From positions 1-64,000 of the forward strand of contig DASVCN010000023.1 in the NCBI GenBank assembly GCA_036381595.1: 64,000 bases of DNA, given 5' to 3'. Positions 25,371-34,710 of this stretch are shown piece by piece. Within the stretch, counting starts at the first letter, position 1, and every line of letters starts with the position of its first letter. Source of the DNA: Trueperaceae bacterium (GTDB lineage: Bacteria; Deinococcota; Deinococci; Deinococcales; Trueperaceae). The translations under genes and the position numbers were made by a program. The notes beneath the pieces were generated by a model. That model was not told the origin of the DNA and ran no database searches. It was given only the letters and a program-made list of their open reading frames with translations.

Positions 25371-26671
25371 GTTGCTGCCACCCTGCGGTTCAGGTTAGCG
25401 CGGGCGACTGAATATGCCGCGGACAGTATCGCTATATGAATCCAGAAATACGGTCGGAGGACGTTTTGATTAAGTTGAAGTAGGACGAGTTGGAAGATGA
25501 AGGCAACAGTTAGACCGATGAGAATTAGCCGCTGCTCGCGATCAAATACAGAAGCAGCCAGTCGTAGCGGTGCGATAGCTAGCAGCAACATATATGCCAG
25601 GAAAGGCAGGAATCCGATAATCCCACTGGCAGCCAGAACCTCGGCGAATATCGACATTCCCTCGTGCCGCTGCACCTCTGAAAGGGTATCCGCCGAGTTC
25701 CCACGGTAACTTGCGATAGCCGGTGCTACTCCACCAAGGCTATAACCGAGGAGTGGGCTTTGAGCGAAGACGGAGAGCGTGTCCTCTAAGTCGTTCAGCC
25801 TGATTTCAGTCGAATGGCTCGTCGTTCCGGCAAAGCCCGTCCCTTCGAGGAACAGTTTCTCAGTACCGGTCGCAAAGATGAGTATCAGAAGAGCAGCCAC
25901 TCCCGCGATGCCAACAGCAGAATATGCAATAGGTCTACTGTAAGCCCTACCGCGAACCGCACCCCAGAAAACTTTGACCGGGAAGTAGACGAAATAGACG
26001 CCCATCATTGCCAGTCCCATCCTGGAAGAGGACACGACCATGGCAATCGTGACGATAGTAAATAGCAAATATAGCTGCCATCGCCGTTGTATCAGGCGAC
26101 TCTGGGTCTGAAGAAGGAAGGCCATGAGCACCCACCCAGGCAGGAGGTAGGTCGCGAAGTAGGACGGTTCGAAAGAGAAGCCGTTCGACCTGGGGAGTGA
26201 GTCGTTGATCCACCACTGCTGAACCAGAATTCCAGGCAGCCCTACGAGAGGTAGTAGGAACTGGACAATACCGAACAGTCCGACTAGCGCGAACGATAAC
26301 AGATAGAATCTAACGAGCCTGGAAAGCTGATTAACTGATCGAATGACCTGAACAATTGCCGATAGTGCTGCTACGAAATATACCAGTAGGGCAGCGTACG
26401 CAATCCCGCGCAGGTGAAGGCCGGAGCGTGGGACGAACAGAATTACGAAAGCCGTCCAGGCTAGAAGCAGTCCGAGCCCCAATGGGATGACGACACGCCT
26501 GCGAGTGATCACGAGCGACAAGGCAATCAACACAGTTGGGACCAGGAGGATGTAAGTTGCTCTGATCGTCATCCCGACTTCGATAACAAGGAATATGTCG
26601 AACGAGGAACAAAGTATGGCCAGGTAGAGGAAAAGCTGCGCCAAGAGGTTCCGACTTGCGTGCGAATTCAT
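25367..26671 (-). CDS. O-antigen polymerase/ligase (Wzy-like)
   Basis: 434-residue multi-helix inner-membrane protein of the O-antigen ligase/polymerase superfamily, with about 11 hydrophobic segments and a periplasmic loop containing GGVAPAIASYRGNSADTLSEV and HEGMSIFAEVLAASGIIG. In contrast to the other two ligase-family genes of the island it has no added soluble domain, so it is the best candidate for the repeat-unit polymerase. ATG at 26671 follows AAAGGG; an in-frame TTG at 26809 would overlap the upstream gene by 38 bases and has no ribosome-binding site. Confidence 0.8.
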   Translation of the reverse strand: MNSHASRNLLAQLFLYLAILCSSFDIFLVIEVGMTIRATYILLVPTVLIALSLVITRRRVVIPLGLGLLLAWTAFVILFVPRSGLHLRGIAYAALLVYFVAALSAIVQVIRSVNQLSRLVRFYLLSFALVGLFGIVQFLLPLVGLPGILVQQWWINDSLPRSNGFSFEPSYFATYLLPGWVLMAFLLQTQSRLIQRRWQLYLLFTIVTIAMVVSSSRMGLAMMGVYFVYFPVKVFWGAVRGRAYSRPIAYSAVGIAGVAALLILIFATGTEKLFLEGTGFAGTTSHSTEIRLNDLEDTLSVFAQSPLLGYSLGGVAPAIASYRGNSADTLSEVQRHEGMSIFAEVLAASGIIGFLPFLAYMLLLAIAPLRLAASVFDREQRLILIGLTVAFIFQLVLLQLNQNVLRPYFWIHIAILSAAYSVARANLNRRVAAT

Positions 26672-26771
26672 TGCCCTTTGGATTCGAGTGTTCAGCGGGG
26701 AGTCGAAAGAAGGCCCGGGCGGCCCGAGCGCTGCCTGTTTCTGTTCCTCTCTTGCTGGGGGGCTCAAATTC

Positions 26772-27902
26772 TCAGCTCGTAGTTCGAGGAATTCTTTCCA
26801 CGTGCTCAAGAAAGGAGCGGACCATTGAACCGATTGTACATCTCTGCAGCACGAACTCTCGGGCTCGCCCGGTTACTTCACTGGAGTCCGTTCGAAGGAC
26901 GCGCAAGATCGAAAGCGCGAGCGCCCTGTAATCTGCAGGTGGAACGAGATGTCCTGTACGACCATTGGTGACTACGTCAGGGATACCATCCACGTTGGAG
27001 GCTATGACCGGTACGCGAAGGAACATCGCCTCGAGTAGTGCTCTGGGAAGAGGATCGACGAGCGATGGCTGTATGTAGACATCGCATGCAGCGATGACGT
27101 CCTTCGCATCCGCGCGAAATCCCAGCAGTCTGACGGAGTCTTCGATCCCAAGGTCTTTTGCGAGTTGAGTGAGTTCACGTTCTTGAGGCCCTTCACCAAG
27201 GAGGAGCAGGACAGGGTGCTGTTCACTGATTTCGCTACACACCTTCGCTATGGCGCGAAGGAGGTGTGTTTGCCCTTTGCGCGGCTCGAGAGTTGCGGCG
27301 CAGGCTATTAGTGGTCGATCCCGAGGCAGTTCCAATTCTGCTCGCGTTTTCTCGGCGGGCCTGATATTACTCAGTTCGGCAGGGTCGATAGAGTTGAGGA
27401 TAATCTTCAAGCGTTCATCGTCTATTCCAAAGAACTGACGAACGTATGCCGCTCCGTAAGAGGAAGTTGCGATGACAAGATTCATCCTGGAGAGTGCGAA
27501 TCTGCTGAATGGATAATAGAGAGCACGCCTGAAGGGGGCACGCGTCCAAGGAAGGTCCTTGCCGAGGAAGTTGTGGATAGTAGTCGCAAGCACCTGCCCG
27601 GAAGCGGCTAGCGCAGTAACTAGATCTGCCCTGTACTGATGAGAGTGTATGACCTCGATGTCCTCGTGAGCGAGGAGCGAACGGAGCAATCGAACCGCAA
27701 CGATCAAATTGGAGCGCAGTGCGGGCAGTTCAATCACGTTGACGCCATGACGGGAGCTCGCCGCAAAATCAGGTGTGTAAGGACCCCCTGGATGCACCAG
27801 CCACACCTTGTGCCCTTGACGGGCTAATTCCTCGCTGAACAGCCGCGTATGCTTCTCCGCGCCTCCCCGGCTTGCGCGATCGATTAGTTCGAGGACTCTC
27901 AT
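26772..27902 (-). CDS. Glycosyltransferase family 4
   Basis: 376-residue GT4 enzyme. N terminus MRVLELIDRASRGGAEKHT binds acceptor side, IHSHQYRADLVTALAA is typical, and the donor domain has LLLLGEGPQERELTQLAK and PLPRALLEAMFLRVPVIAS. Third family 4 enzyme of the operon. The spacing to the downstream Wzy start is 100 bases. Confidence 0.88.
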   Translation of the reverse strand: MRVLELIDRASRGGAEKHTRLFSEELARQGHKVWLVHPGGPYTPDFAASSRHGVNVIELPALRSNLIVAVRLLRSLLAHEDIEVIHSHQYRADLVTALAASGQVLATTIHNFLGKDLPWTRAPFRRALYYPFSRFALSRMNLVIATSSYGAAYVRQFFGIDDERLKIILNSIDPAELSNIRPAEKTRAELELPRDRPLIACAATLEPRKGQTHLLRAIAKVCSEISEQHPVLLLLGEGPQERELTQLAKDLGIEDSVRLLGFRADAKDVIAACDVYIQPSLVDPLPRALLEAMFLRVPVIASNVDGIPDVVTNGRTGHLVPPADYRALALSILRVLRTDSSEVTGRAREFVLQRCTIGSMVRSFLEHVERIPRTTS

Positions 27903-27966
27903 TGGCAGTTCACCGGACGCGGTCCCACAATCGCGCCCCCAGTAATCAAGTTAATGCTCTGGGCGC

Positions 27967-29073
27967 TCACCTGCCCGTCTTTCCCAGGCGGCTTTCGAGC
28001 CCATCCCTTACCGCCTGGGCGAGGATAGCGGTGTTCCTTAAAGGCGTTAGGTCGAGACGAAGGCCGCATGCGAGTAGTGCAAGTGAATACACGACAAGAA
28101 GCTTGACTGACGCGTTGAAGAGATAGCAAAAGCGGTTGGCGACCCTAAAATGCGACTCGAAGTGAACTCGGTTGCGGACTGAATAGTAGAGTCTCCGGCG
28201 CAAGTTTGGATCCGAAGACAGGAGAACCAGGGGAGAGATGAAGAACTCCTTCTCGCGCACCTCTTTTTTCTTTCCCATATTCCAGGAACTCTCCAGATCT
28301 TGCACCCTGCTGCTGGGCACGAGGAGCAGGGGGATCTGAAGCCGGCTAAGTCGATAAGTAAACTCGTGGTCGTCTCCGTACAGGTGATAGTCAGTGCGCG
28401 GGAGTCCGATGACGGGTATCAGTTCAGTTGGCAGGAATAGGCCGCCGTAAGGTCCGTACGGAATGGGAACAGTACACGTCGATCGGGCTGTGAATTGTTG
28501 CGGACTCCGCGGCACTTTGGTGAAGGTGCGTTGCCATGCGAAGCCAAGGAAGCTGTCGGGCCATTCGAAGGCGTCCACGGGGGATCTAGTGCTTGCGAAA
28601 CGGCTGTACTCTTCGCGGTCGATTCGCAGTGAAAGGTAGGCGGCTGGCGAAGAAGACTTCTCTACCTGAGTCAGGATTGCCATGAGAGCATCCGGTTCCG
28701 GCAAATTGTCGTCATCCAGTAACCACGCGTGATTGCAGTTCGACTTCACGGCCGCTTCGAGCCCAGCTGTAAAGCCAGCAGCCGAACCGGCATTATAGCC
28801 AATGCTGATCACACTTACTCTGCCTGCGATTGCAAGCTCCCGTAGATAGTTACGCGTGGCATCAGCAGAGCCGTTGTCGACCACGATTATCTCATTCAAT
28901 GGCGAGCCTGCAGACCGCATTGATTCAAGCCGTGCGATTACCGGCTGAACTTTTGCCAGCCGGTCCCCGTAGGTTACTGTTACGGCGCAGACACTAACAT
29001 TCCTCTGTGCGCTCGATCTCTGTTGCGCTTGACCAAGATTTTTCCCTACCAACTCCGACTCCGTCTCGTCCAT
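27967..29073 (-). CDS. Glycosyltransferase family 2
   Basis: 368-residue GT-A fold enzyme resembling GlfT/rhamnosyltransferase-type family 2 members: VTVTYGDRL, VVDNGSADATRNYL, NAGSAAGFTAGLEAA, the metal-binding WLLDDDNLPEPDAL and a later DYHLYGDDHEFTYRL. A helical C-terminal tail with a hydrophobic segment near the end suggests membrane association. The ATG at 29073 shares one base with the preceding stop (TGATG); an in-frame TTG nine bases earlier is less likely. Confidence 0.87.
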   Translation of the reverse strand: MDETESELVGKNLGQAQQRSSAQRNVSVCAVTVTYGDRLAKVQPVIARLESMRSAGSPLNEIIVVDNGSADATRNYLRELAIAGRVSVISIGYNAGSAAGFTAGLEAAVKSNCNHAWLLDDDNLPEPDALMAILTQVEKSSSPAAYLSLRIDREEYSRFASTRSPVDAFEWPDSFLGFAWQRTFTKVPRSPQQFTARSTCTVPIPYGPYGGLFLPTELIPVIGLPRTDYHLYGDDHEFTYRLSRLQIPLLLVPSSRVQDLESSWNMGKKKEVREKEFFISPLVLLSSDPNLRRRLYYSVRNRVHFESHFRVANRFCYLFNASVKLLVVYSLALLACGLRLDLTPLRNTAILAQAVRDGLESRLGKTGR

Positions 29074-29984
29074 CAGGTGCAAGCCCTGTTGGACTTCCCA
29101 GCCCGGTGTTTTGGTCCGGCTTTTCCAAGTATCCCGTCAATCAGACCCTGGAAAGTAGCAAGTAGTTTGCACAAAACCAAATCCTCAAAGAGTACTATTT
29201 TGACCATTTGTTTCAGTGTTCCCAGCAAATCGTTCCATACCCATAGGGGATCGAAGGACACGTATCGCCGGTAGACGGTTATTCGGTTGCGTGTCATGTA
29301 ATACCTTCGCAAGCAACTGTGATGGGTTACTGTGACTGTCCTGTCTAGGAACCACAAGCGGTGGGACGCGGTCTGGCCAAGATTGTGCACGAGTCTGACG
29401 TGAGGCGCTTCCAGGGCGTAGAATCCGGCCGCCCGACAACGTAGAAAATACTCGACGTCTATACAGTCGATGAAGAAATCATCCCGGAAAAAGCCAACCT
29501 TTCCGAATATGCTCGCTCGATAAAGCGTTCCCGATGTTCGACTCGCCTTAACGAAACAGTAGGTGTCGGCGTGGCATCTCGTCGCAAACGAGGTAACGGT
29601 TCCGCTGACTTCGTCCATGTAACGTGGAGAGATTGAGGCGACAAGTTCCGTGTTTGGGCAGGATTCGAATGCCCTCAGCAGCCCCTTGAAGTAATTTGGA
29701 GTGACAGCGCTATCCTGATCGAAGGTGGCTATCCACTCGAAACCTTGCTGTATTGCTGCCTTTATCCCCATATTCAACGCCGTGGCCAGGCCCTGATTCT
29801 CCGGAAGGCGTATAAGCTCAAGCTGGGGAATTGTTTGAGCCAGTTCAATGACGTCCATCGATTGTCCCGTTGAACCGTTGTCGATCAGTATGATTCGATT
29901 GGTCTCGGCACTCAATAGCCGCATGTTTAGAAACAGGGACTCTCGTGGATTGAAGGTGACCACCACCGAGCAACTCCTGCTCAT
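29073..29984 (-). CDS. Glycosyltransferase family 2, rhamnosyltransferase-like
   Basis: 303-residue family 2 enzyme. The opening CSVVVTFNP, ILIDNGSTG, LPENQGLATALNMGI, the DxD-type ATFDQDSAVTP and the FFIDCIDVEYFLRCRAAGF block are the pattern of dTDP-rhamnosyltransferases (RfbF/RfbN type). dTDP-rhamnose genes lie 12-15 kb away in this window, which fits. ATG at 29984 follows GGGGA with four-base spacing; a TTG at 30008 would overlap the upstream gene. Confidence 0.87.
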   Translation of the reverse strand: MSRSCSVVVTFNPRESLFLNMRLLSAETNRIILIDNGSTGQSMDVIELAQTIPQLELIRLPENQGLATALNMGIKAAIQQGFEWIATFDQDSAVTPNYFKGLLRAFESCPNTELVASISPRYMDEVSGTVTSFATRCHADTYCFVKASRTSGTLYRASIFGKVGFFRDDFFIDCIDVEYFLRCRAAGFYALEAPHVRLVHNLGQTASHRLWFLDRTVTVTHHSCLRRYYMTRNRITVYRRYVSFDPLWVWNDLLGTLKQMVKIVLFEDLVLCKLLATFQGLIDGILGKAGPKHRAGKSNRACT

Positions 29985-29994
29985 GGCGTCCCCA

Positions 29995-31083
29995 CTACTT
30001 TCGGCCAACTACAGGCCATAATCCTCCTAGGGCTCCTTTCGACCGCGTGAGCATTTCCCTAGCACACCAGCGGTCCCTCTGGCGGAGCGCGAGCTCACTG
30101 TCAGCCTCGTTCTTGCAGCTCTTTCGGCAGAAGGCCGCGAGTCGATCGTAGAAGAGTGCGTTGGGCGTTGTACGAATGCCGCTCGTCCATTGGGTTCTAG
30201 TGATGCCTTGCTGGTGGGACCGGTAGATGTGCATGTCCTCTTCGATCTTGGCTCCCGGCCGGCCGCAGGCTAGGAGGTGCAGGAGCAGGGCTCGATCGGC
30301 GGCGAACGGAGCAATAAAGGCGTCGGAGAGTCGCAACGCGGACTTGCGGACTACGATGGAACCGAGGTGCGCGGGAATTGGGCGGTCGAAGTCGACAGCG
30401 TCCTCGAATCGGATCACAGGATTGCCCCGCCGGTGATGCGACTGACGTTCTGCGTTCAGACTCGCACCATCTTCGTTAACCGCGACAGTCTCGGTCGCAG
30501 CGAACGACAGGTGAGGGTTTTCTATCAACAGTTGAAGTTGCCGCTCGATCTTGTGAACCGAGGTCCAGAGGTCATCCCCCTCAAGGATGGCCAGGAACTC
30601 ACCGCGCGCCAAAGAGAAGACGCGAAGCAGGTTCAGGTGACCATGACCGATGAAGCCTCCTAGCCGGTTGTGGGAGGCCAAGATCCGAACATGCTTCGGA
30701 TGCCGCTCCTGACACGCCAGTGCGATGGTTAGAGTTTCGTCGGTTGAGCCGTCATCGGAGACGAGAACTTCGGTTGGCACTGAGATTTGCTGCGTAAGAA
30801 CGCTTTCCAGAGAGCTCTTCAAAAAGCGCCCATGATTGTGCGTTATCACACACAGGGAAACAAGAGGTTCTTCATTTAGTGCAGTTTGCCCGCCTAGTTC
30901 TCTCGTTTGCCTGGAAACCACCATCCGTGCCTGCTCAAGGTTGAAATGCCGATAACGACGTCGCATGAAGGGAACAATTGCTGTAGCCCCTATCCTACTG
31001 GCAGTTCGGGCCACGCCTAAGGAACTCGGCAAGGCAACCAAGTTTGGAGGTGGAGCGGCTCCTGGGTCAATTCGATGGTCCAT
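29995..31083 (-). CDS. Glycosyltransferase family 2
   Basis: 362-residue family 2 enzyme with a 75-residue N-terminal extension before the catalytic domain (VSLCVITHNHGRFLKSSLESVL; VSDDGSTDETL; LAILEGDDLWT). Similar to enzymes that add galactose- or abequose-like residues. AAGGA precedes the ATG. It begins eight bases after the Wzx stop, so it is coupled to the flippase gene. Confidence 0.85.
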   Translation of the reverse strand: MDHRIDPGAAPPPNLVALPSSLGVARTASRIGATAIVPFMRRRYRHFNLEQARMVVSRQTRELGGQTALNEEPLVSLCVITHNHGRFLKSSLESVLTQQISVPTEVLVSDDGSTDETLTIALACQERHPKHVRILASHNRLGGFIGHGHLNLLRVFSLARGEFLAILEGDDLWTSVHKIERQLQLLIENPHLSFAATETVAVNEDGASLNAERQSHHRRGNPVIRFEDAVDFDRPIPAHLGSIVVRKSALRLSDAFIAPFAADRALLLHLLACGRPGAKIEEDMHIYRSHQQGITRTQWTSGIRTTPNALFYDRLAAFCRKSCKNEADSELALRQRDRWCAREMLTRSKGALGGLWPVVGRK

Positions 31084-31090
31084 CACTTCC

Positions 31091-32548
31091 TTACCGATTT
31101 TCGGAACTATATCGAAGTCTCAGAGCTGCGGCAGCTCGTTGCATCGTGAGGCGATAGCCCTCAGCACCGACTGCGGCGCAGCCGACGAGGTAAACCAACA
31201 GTCCGAGACTACCAGCGGAGAGCAGTTGGACTAGTGGACTCAAATCTGATGCAAGAAGGCGAGTAGAGTATGACGCTCCGCCAGCTAGCAGCGCTGCCGC
31301 CAGTGGTTTCGACGCTTCGGTAATCTGGACCGCGGGCCGATATTCAATCAACCGGTAAGTGTAGAGCATGTTGGGAACAAGCGAAAGAATCGACCCCAGA
31401 GCTTGCCCGGCAACTATCGCGGTTAGCCCGAACGGCATTGTTGCGAACAGTATCGCGAAACCCATGCCCTTCTTCAATAGACCGCTTTGAACGACCAGAT
31501 CTGAACGTCCTTTTAGGTTTAGTACATTGACGTTCAAGGCGTGGAGCGGATGGAGCGCTCCGACTATTGCCAGCAACTGAACATATAGAACGGCTCCACC
31601 CCATCGGTCTCCGAATAGGAGGGAGAAAAGCGGGTCGGCGAGTACTGCCATCAGCGACATTACGGGGGCCATCGTAAATAGAGTCAGGTGGACGATTTGC
31701 CTGTATTTCTCTCGTAATGTCGAGTTGTCATCCTGGAGCGGCGCAAGCGCCGGGTATATAGCCTGCTCCACTGCTCGACTCAGTTGATGCGAGACCAGCT
31801 GGATAATCTTTCGGGCAAAGAAGTAGAGGCCGGTCAACTCGGCGCTGAAGAGCCGCCCGACTACAAAGATGTACGAATTCTGGTACACAACCTCGATGAC
31901 ACCCTCGAGGGCAAGTTGAGATCCGAATCCGAAAAGCCGATTGAACGACGCCGGATTGAAAATGAGGGACGGGCGCCAGTCACTGACTGTCCACAGTACC
32001 GCTGACGATGCGGCCGCGGCTAAAAGGAGTTGCGCTACTAAACTCCAGACCCCCGCCCCGAAGTACGCCAGGCATAGAGCACCGACGCCGGAAATGAGCG
32101 CGCCTGTGGACGTTGCAATCAGCTCCGGCTTGAAATTAAGCTCCCTGCGAAAGATCGCTGTCTGGACGACCTTGAACGCGTTCAAAAGTACTATTAGGCC
32201 AGCCACGCGTACGAGGGGCGTAAGTTCCGGCTCGCCATAAAAGGCAGCGATCTGCGGTGCGAGAAAGTATTGGGCACCATACGCGATGATGCTTAAACCG
32301 ATGTTTGTTAGGAATACTGTGCTGAGGTCGGCGTGCGACACATTCCTACTTCGGATCAATGCGTGCCCGAGGCCGGACTGGATCAGTACGTCGGCAACTT
32401 CGAAGATTACGGCTGTCATGGCGATCAGTCCGAATGCTTCCGGCGCCAGGAGCCGAGCGAGGAAGAGGGTGAAGATGATAGAGGCACCTCTTCCCAGCAT
32501 CAGAGTCGCCAGGTTCCAGAGAACCCCGAACGCGATCTTCCGATTCAC
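31091..32548 (-). CDS. Wzx-type lipid-linked glycan flippase (MOP superfamily)
   Basis: 485-residue polysaccharide transporter with about 12-14 hydrophobic segments and the typical N terminus (LWNLATLMLGRGASIIFTLFLARLLAPEAFGLIAM). It would flip undecaprenyl-diphosphate-linked repeat units to the outer leaflet of the inner membrane. GTG start at 32548 with GGAG about ten bases upstream. First gene of the minus-strand operon that runs to the ligase at 21147; divergent from the acyltransferase gene. Confidence 0.87.
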   Translation of the reverse strand: MNRKIAFGVLWNLATLMLGRGASIIFTLFLARLLAPEAFGLIAMTAVIFEVADVLIQSGLGHALIRSRNVSHADLSTVFLTNIGLSIIAYGAQYFLAPQIAAFYGEPELTPLVRVAGLIVLLNAFKVVQTAIFRRELNFKPELIATSTGALISGVGALCLAYFGAGVWSLVAQLLLAAAASSAVLWTVSDWRPSLIFNPASFNRLFGFGSQLALEGVIEVVYQNSYIFVVGRLFSAELTGLYFFARKIIQLVSHQLSRAVEQAIYPALAPLQDDNSTLREKYRQIVHLTLFTMAPVMSLMAVLADPLFSLLFGDRWGGAVLYVQLLAIVGALHPLHALNVNVLNLKGRSDLVVQSGLLKKGMGFAILFATMPFGLTAIVAGQALGSILSLVPNMLYTYRLIEYRPAVQITEASKPLAAALLAGGASYSTRLLASDLSPLVQLLSAGSLGLLVYLVGCAAVGAEGYRLTMQRAAAALRLRYSSENR

Positions 32549-32704
32549 GTGTTGTTGCTCCGGTACGCACCTTCCGCTGCAACGTCGGCTGAGCGATTTC
32601 CCATTGTGTGTTTTATGGCTTTCGGAAAGCGCATGAGGGCCGCCATGCGGTGGATTCGAAGGAGCCTGCCCATTCGGCCAGCAAAGGAGATGCTACCATC
32701 TCAC

Positions 32705-33331
32705 ATGAAGGTTTACGTGTTCGGCGCCGGGGGCCACGCAAAGCTCATAATTCAGACGCTCAACCTTTTGGGTTACGAGCTTGCCGGGGCGCTAGATGAC
32801 GATCCCGAATCTGAAGGCAAAGTACTACTCAATACCAGAGTCATCGGACCGTTCGCACAGGCCGAAGGAATCGACGGAGGAGCGGCAATCCTCGCTTTCG
32901 GGGACAACAGCGCGAGGAAATCAGTTTCGGAACGATATCCGCATCTCGAATGGATAAGCCTCGTGCATCCGAGGGCTTTCGTCGACGACACCGCCAAGCT
33001 CGGGCAAGGAACTTTCGTTTCAGCCGGAGCAGTGATTGAGCCAGACACAGTAGTTGGTGCTCATTGCATCGTCAATTCCGGGGCAACGGTTGCACACGAC
33101 GCGGAGATCGGCGACTTCTGCCATGTCGGTCCAGGGTGCAATCTTGCGGGCTGGGTTAGAGTGGGGGACGGTTGCTCGTTGGGAGTAGGTTCAGCCGTTC
33201 GGGATCGAATCGGAATAGGGCGATGGTCGGAGGTTGGGGCAGGCGCGGTCGTTGTCAGAGACGTTCCTGATTGTTCCACTGTCGTCGGAGTTCCGGCACG
33301 CGTCATAAGAAAGAGCAGCTTCTGTGAATGA
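32705..33331 (+). CDS. NeuD/PglD-like sugar O/N-acyltransferase
   Basis: 208-residue acyltransferase. Residues 1-85: Rossmann-like domain that binds the UDP-sugar (VFGAGGHAKLIIQTL, LDDD). Residues 90-205: left-handed beta-helix of hexapeptide repeats with the catalytic histidine region ATVAHDAEIGDFCHVGPG, ending VVVRDVPDCSTVVGVPARVI. It likely acetylates an amino sugar with acetyl-CoA. ATG at 32705 suits the family; AAGGAGA is 14 bases upstream. Convergent with the aminotransferase, its probable pathway partner. Confidence 0.85.
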   Translation: MKVYVFGAGGHAKLIIQTLNLLGYELAGALDDDPESEGKVLLNTRVIGPFAQAEGIDGGAAILAFGDNSARKSVSERYPHLEWISLVHPRAFVDDTAKLGQGTFVSAGAVIEPDTVVGAHCIVNSGATVAHDAEIGDFCHVGPGCNLAGWVRVGDGCSLGVGSAVRDRIGIGRWSEVGAGAVVVRDVPDCSTVVGVPARVIRKSSFCE

Positions 33332-33351
33332 TACTGGCCAGCCACGCGCCG

Positions 33352-34452
33352 TCAGGTTGCGGACACCCGGTCAAGCACATCAACGACCACTGATACAACG
33401 TCAATCGGCATGCCAAAGTAAATGGGCAGGCAAAGGACACGACGAGAGACATCGGCGGAGTGAGTTGCGGCGAGGGACAGTGGGAGATATTCGACAGTGT
33501 CAAGGGATGGGTAAAAGTACCGCCTTGTCTCGATCCCTCTTGCCCTGAGTATCTCCTGAGCGGTTATCACATCAGACTCGTTCGGAAGGAGAAGGGGCAC
33601 ATAGGCGTAATTGCTGTTGCTGCTGGTGTCTCTTTGCTGCAACTGGTATCTGTCGCCGAGGGCCCGTACATACTCCTCCCAAATGATCCTTCGGCCATTG
33701 AGGTTGGTGTCGATTTCCTCGAGTACGCACAGGCCCATCGCCGCCTGGAATTCGTTCATCTTAGCGTTGATGCCCAGGCCCTCGATGCTCTCGGGGCCGG
33801 TAATGCCGAAATTGATAAGCTTCTTGGCCAAGACGAAGTCTTCCTTACGCCGAAAGACAATCGCTCCACCCTCGATTGTGTGGAATAGCTTGGTGGCATG
33901 AAAGCTAAGAATCGATGCATCACCGTAATCGAGTAGGCTTCGACCGTTGTGGTTGACGCCGAAAGCGTGAGCCGCGTCATAAACTACTTTCAGGCCAAGC
34001 CTACGTCCAATATCGTCGATTTTTTCGACGTCGCATGCGTTGCCGAAAACATGAACGGGGACAATAGCTCTCGTCCTTGATGTGACGGCGGCTTCAACGA
34101 GATTCGGGGCAAGGCACCAGGTGTAGGGGTCGATGTCAGTAAATACTGGTTCGATTCCCTCCCACTTCAGTGAGCTTGCGGTGGCGACAAACGTGAACGG
34201 GGTGGTAATTGCTTCTGGCGGCCCGGACCCTACGCTTTGGCTGAGGCCCAAAGCGCGGTAAGCGATCTGCAGGGCTAGAGTGCCATTACTTACGAGGAGG
34301 AGGTTCTCTACACCCAGGTACCCTTCCAAGCGCTTCGTGAGTTCCTGTACTAGCTCACCGTTATTGGTCAGCCACTGTCGCTCAAATATGCCGTCGATGC
34401 GGCGGTCCAGCCTTTCCCTTTCCGGCAGGTACGGTCTGGTCACAGGGATCAC
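33352..34452 (-). CDS. DegT/DnrJ/EryC1/StrS family aminotransferase
   Basis: 366-residue PLP-dependent sugar aminotransferase. The cofactor lysine is in SFHATKLFHTIEGGAIV, VYDAAHAFGV holds the PLP-nitrogen aspartate, and the protein starts IPVTRPYLPE as usual. It would transaminate a nucleotide-linked keto sugar to a 4-amino-4,6-dideoxy sugar, which the NeuD-like enzyme could then acetylate. GTG start with GGAGGT six bases upstream. No 4,6-dehydratase is nearby, so the keto-sugar must come from elsewhere. Confidence 0.88.
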   Translation of the reverse strand: MIPVTRPYLPERERLDRRIDGIFERQWLTNNGELVQELTKRLEGYLGVENLLLVSNGTLALQIAYRALGLSQSVGSGPPEAITTPFTFVATASSLKWEGIEPVFTDIDPYTWCLAPNLVEAAVTSRTRAIVPVHVFGNACDVEKIDDIGRRLGLKVVYDAAHAFGVNHNGRSLLDYGDASILSFHATKLFHTIEGGAIVFRRKEDFVLAKKLINFGITGPESIEGLGINAKMNEFQAAMGLCVLEEIDTNLNGRRIIWEEYVRALGDRYQLQQRDTSSNSNYAYVPLLLPNESDVITAQEILRARGIETRRYFYPSLDTVEYLPLSLAATHSADVSRRVLCLPIYFGMPIDVVSVVVDVLDRVSAT

Positions 34453-34576
34453 TCTGCGACCTCCGAAGGGCCGACTCCGTCATCTGTCGCTGGTGTACTA
34501 TGCCGGTTCTTCGAAGCCACGGAAACCTGGAGCTTGTAGAGATGACCGATTCTCTGCCCGGCGCTAAGTATCGGGG

Positions 34577-34606
34577 AGATTAGGTGGGCAAGTTCTACTG
34601 TCTCAA
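34577..34606 (-). promoter_or_regulatory. Possible promoter of the aminotransferase gene
   Basis: Minus-strand TTGAGA (34606-34601), an 18-base spacer and TAATCT (34582-34577) lie about 125 bases upstream of the GTG. Moderate match only. Confidence 0.3.
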
Positions 34607-34710
34607 TTTCAGCATTCAATCAGATGTAATAGTAACCCGAGAGCGGACTGATGCTTCTAGTATCGGCGGGTAGCCGTCGGAAAGGCCCAAAGCATCTGCC
34701 GGCTCGTGGA

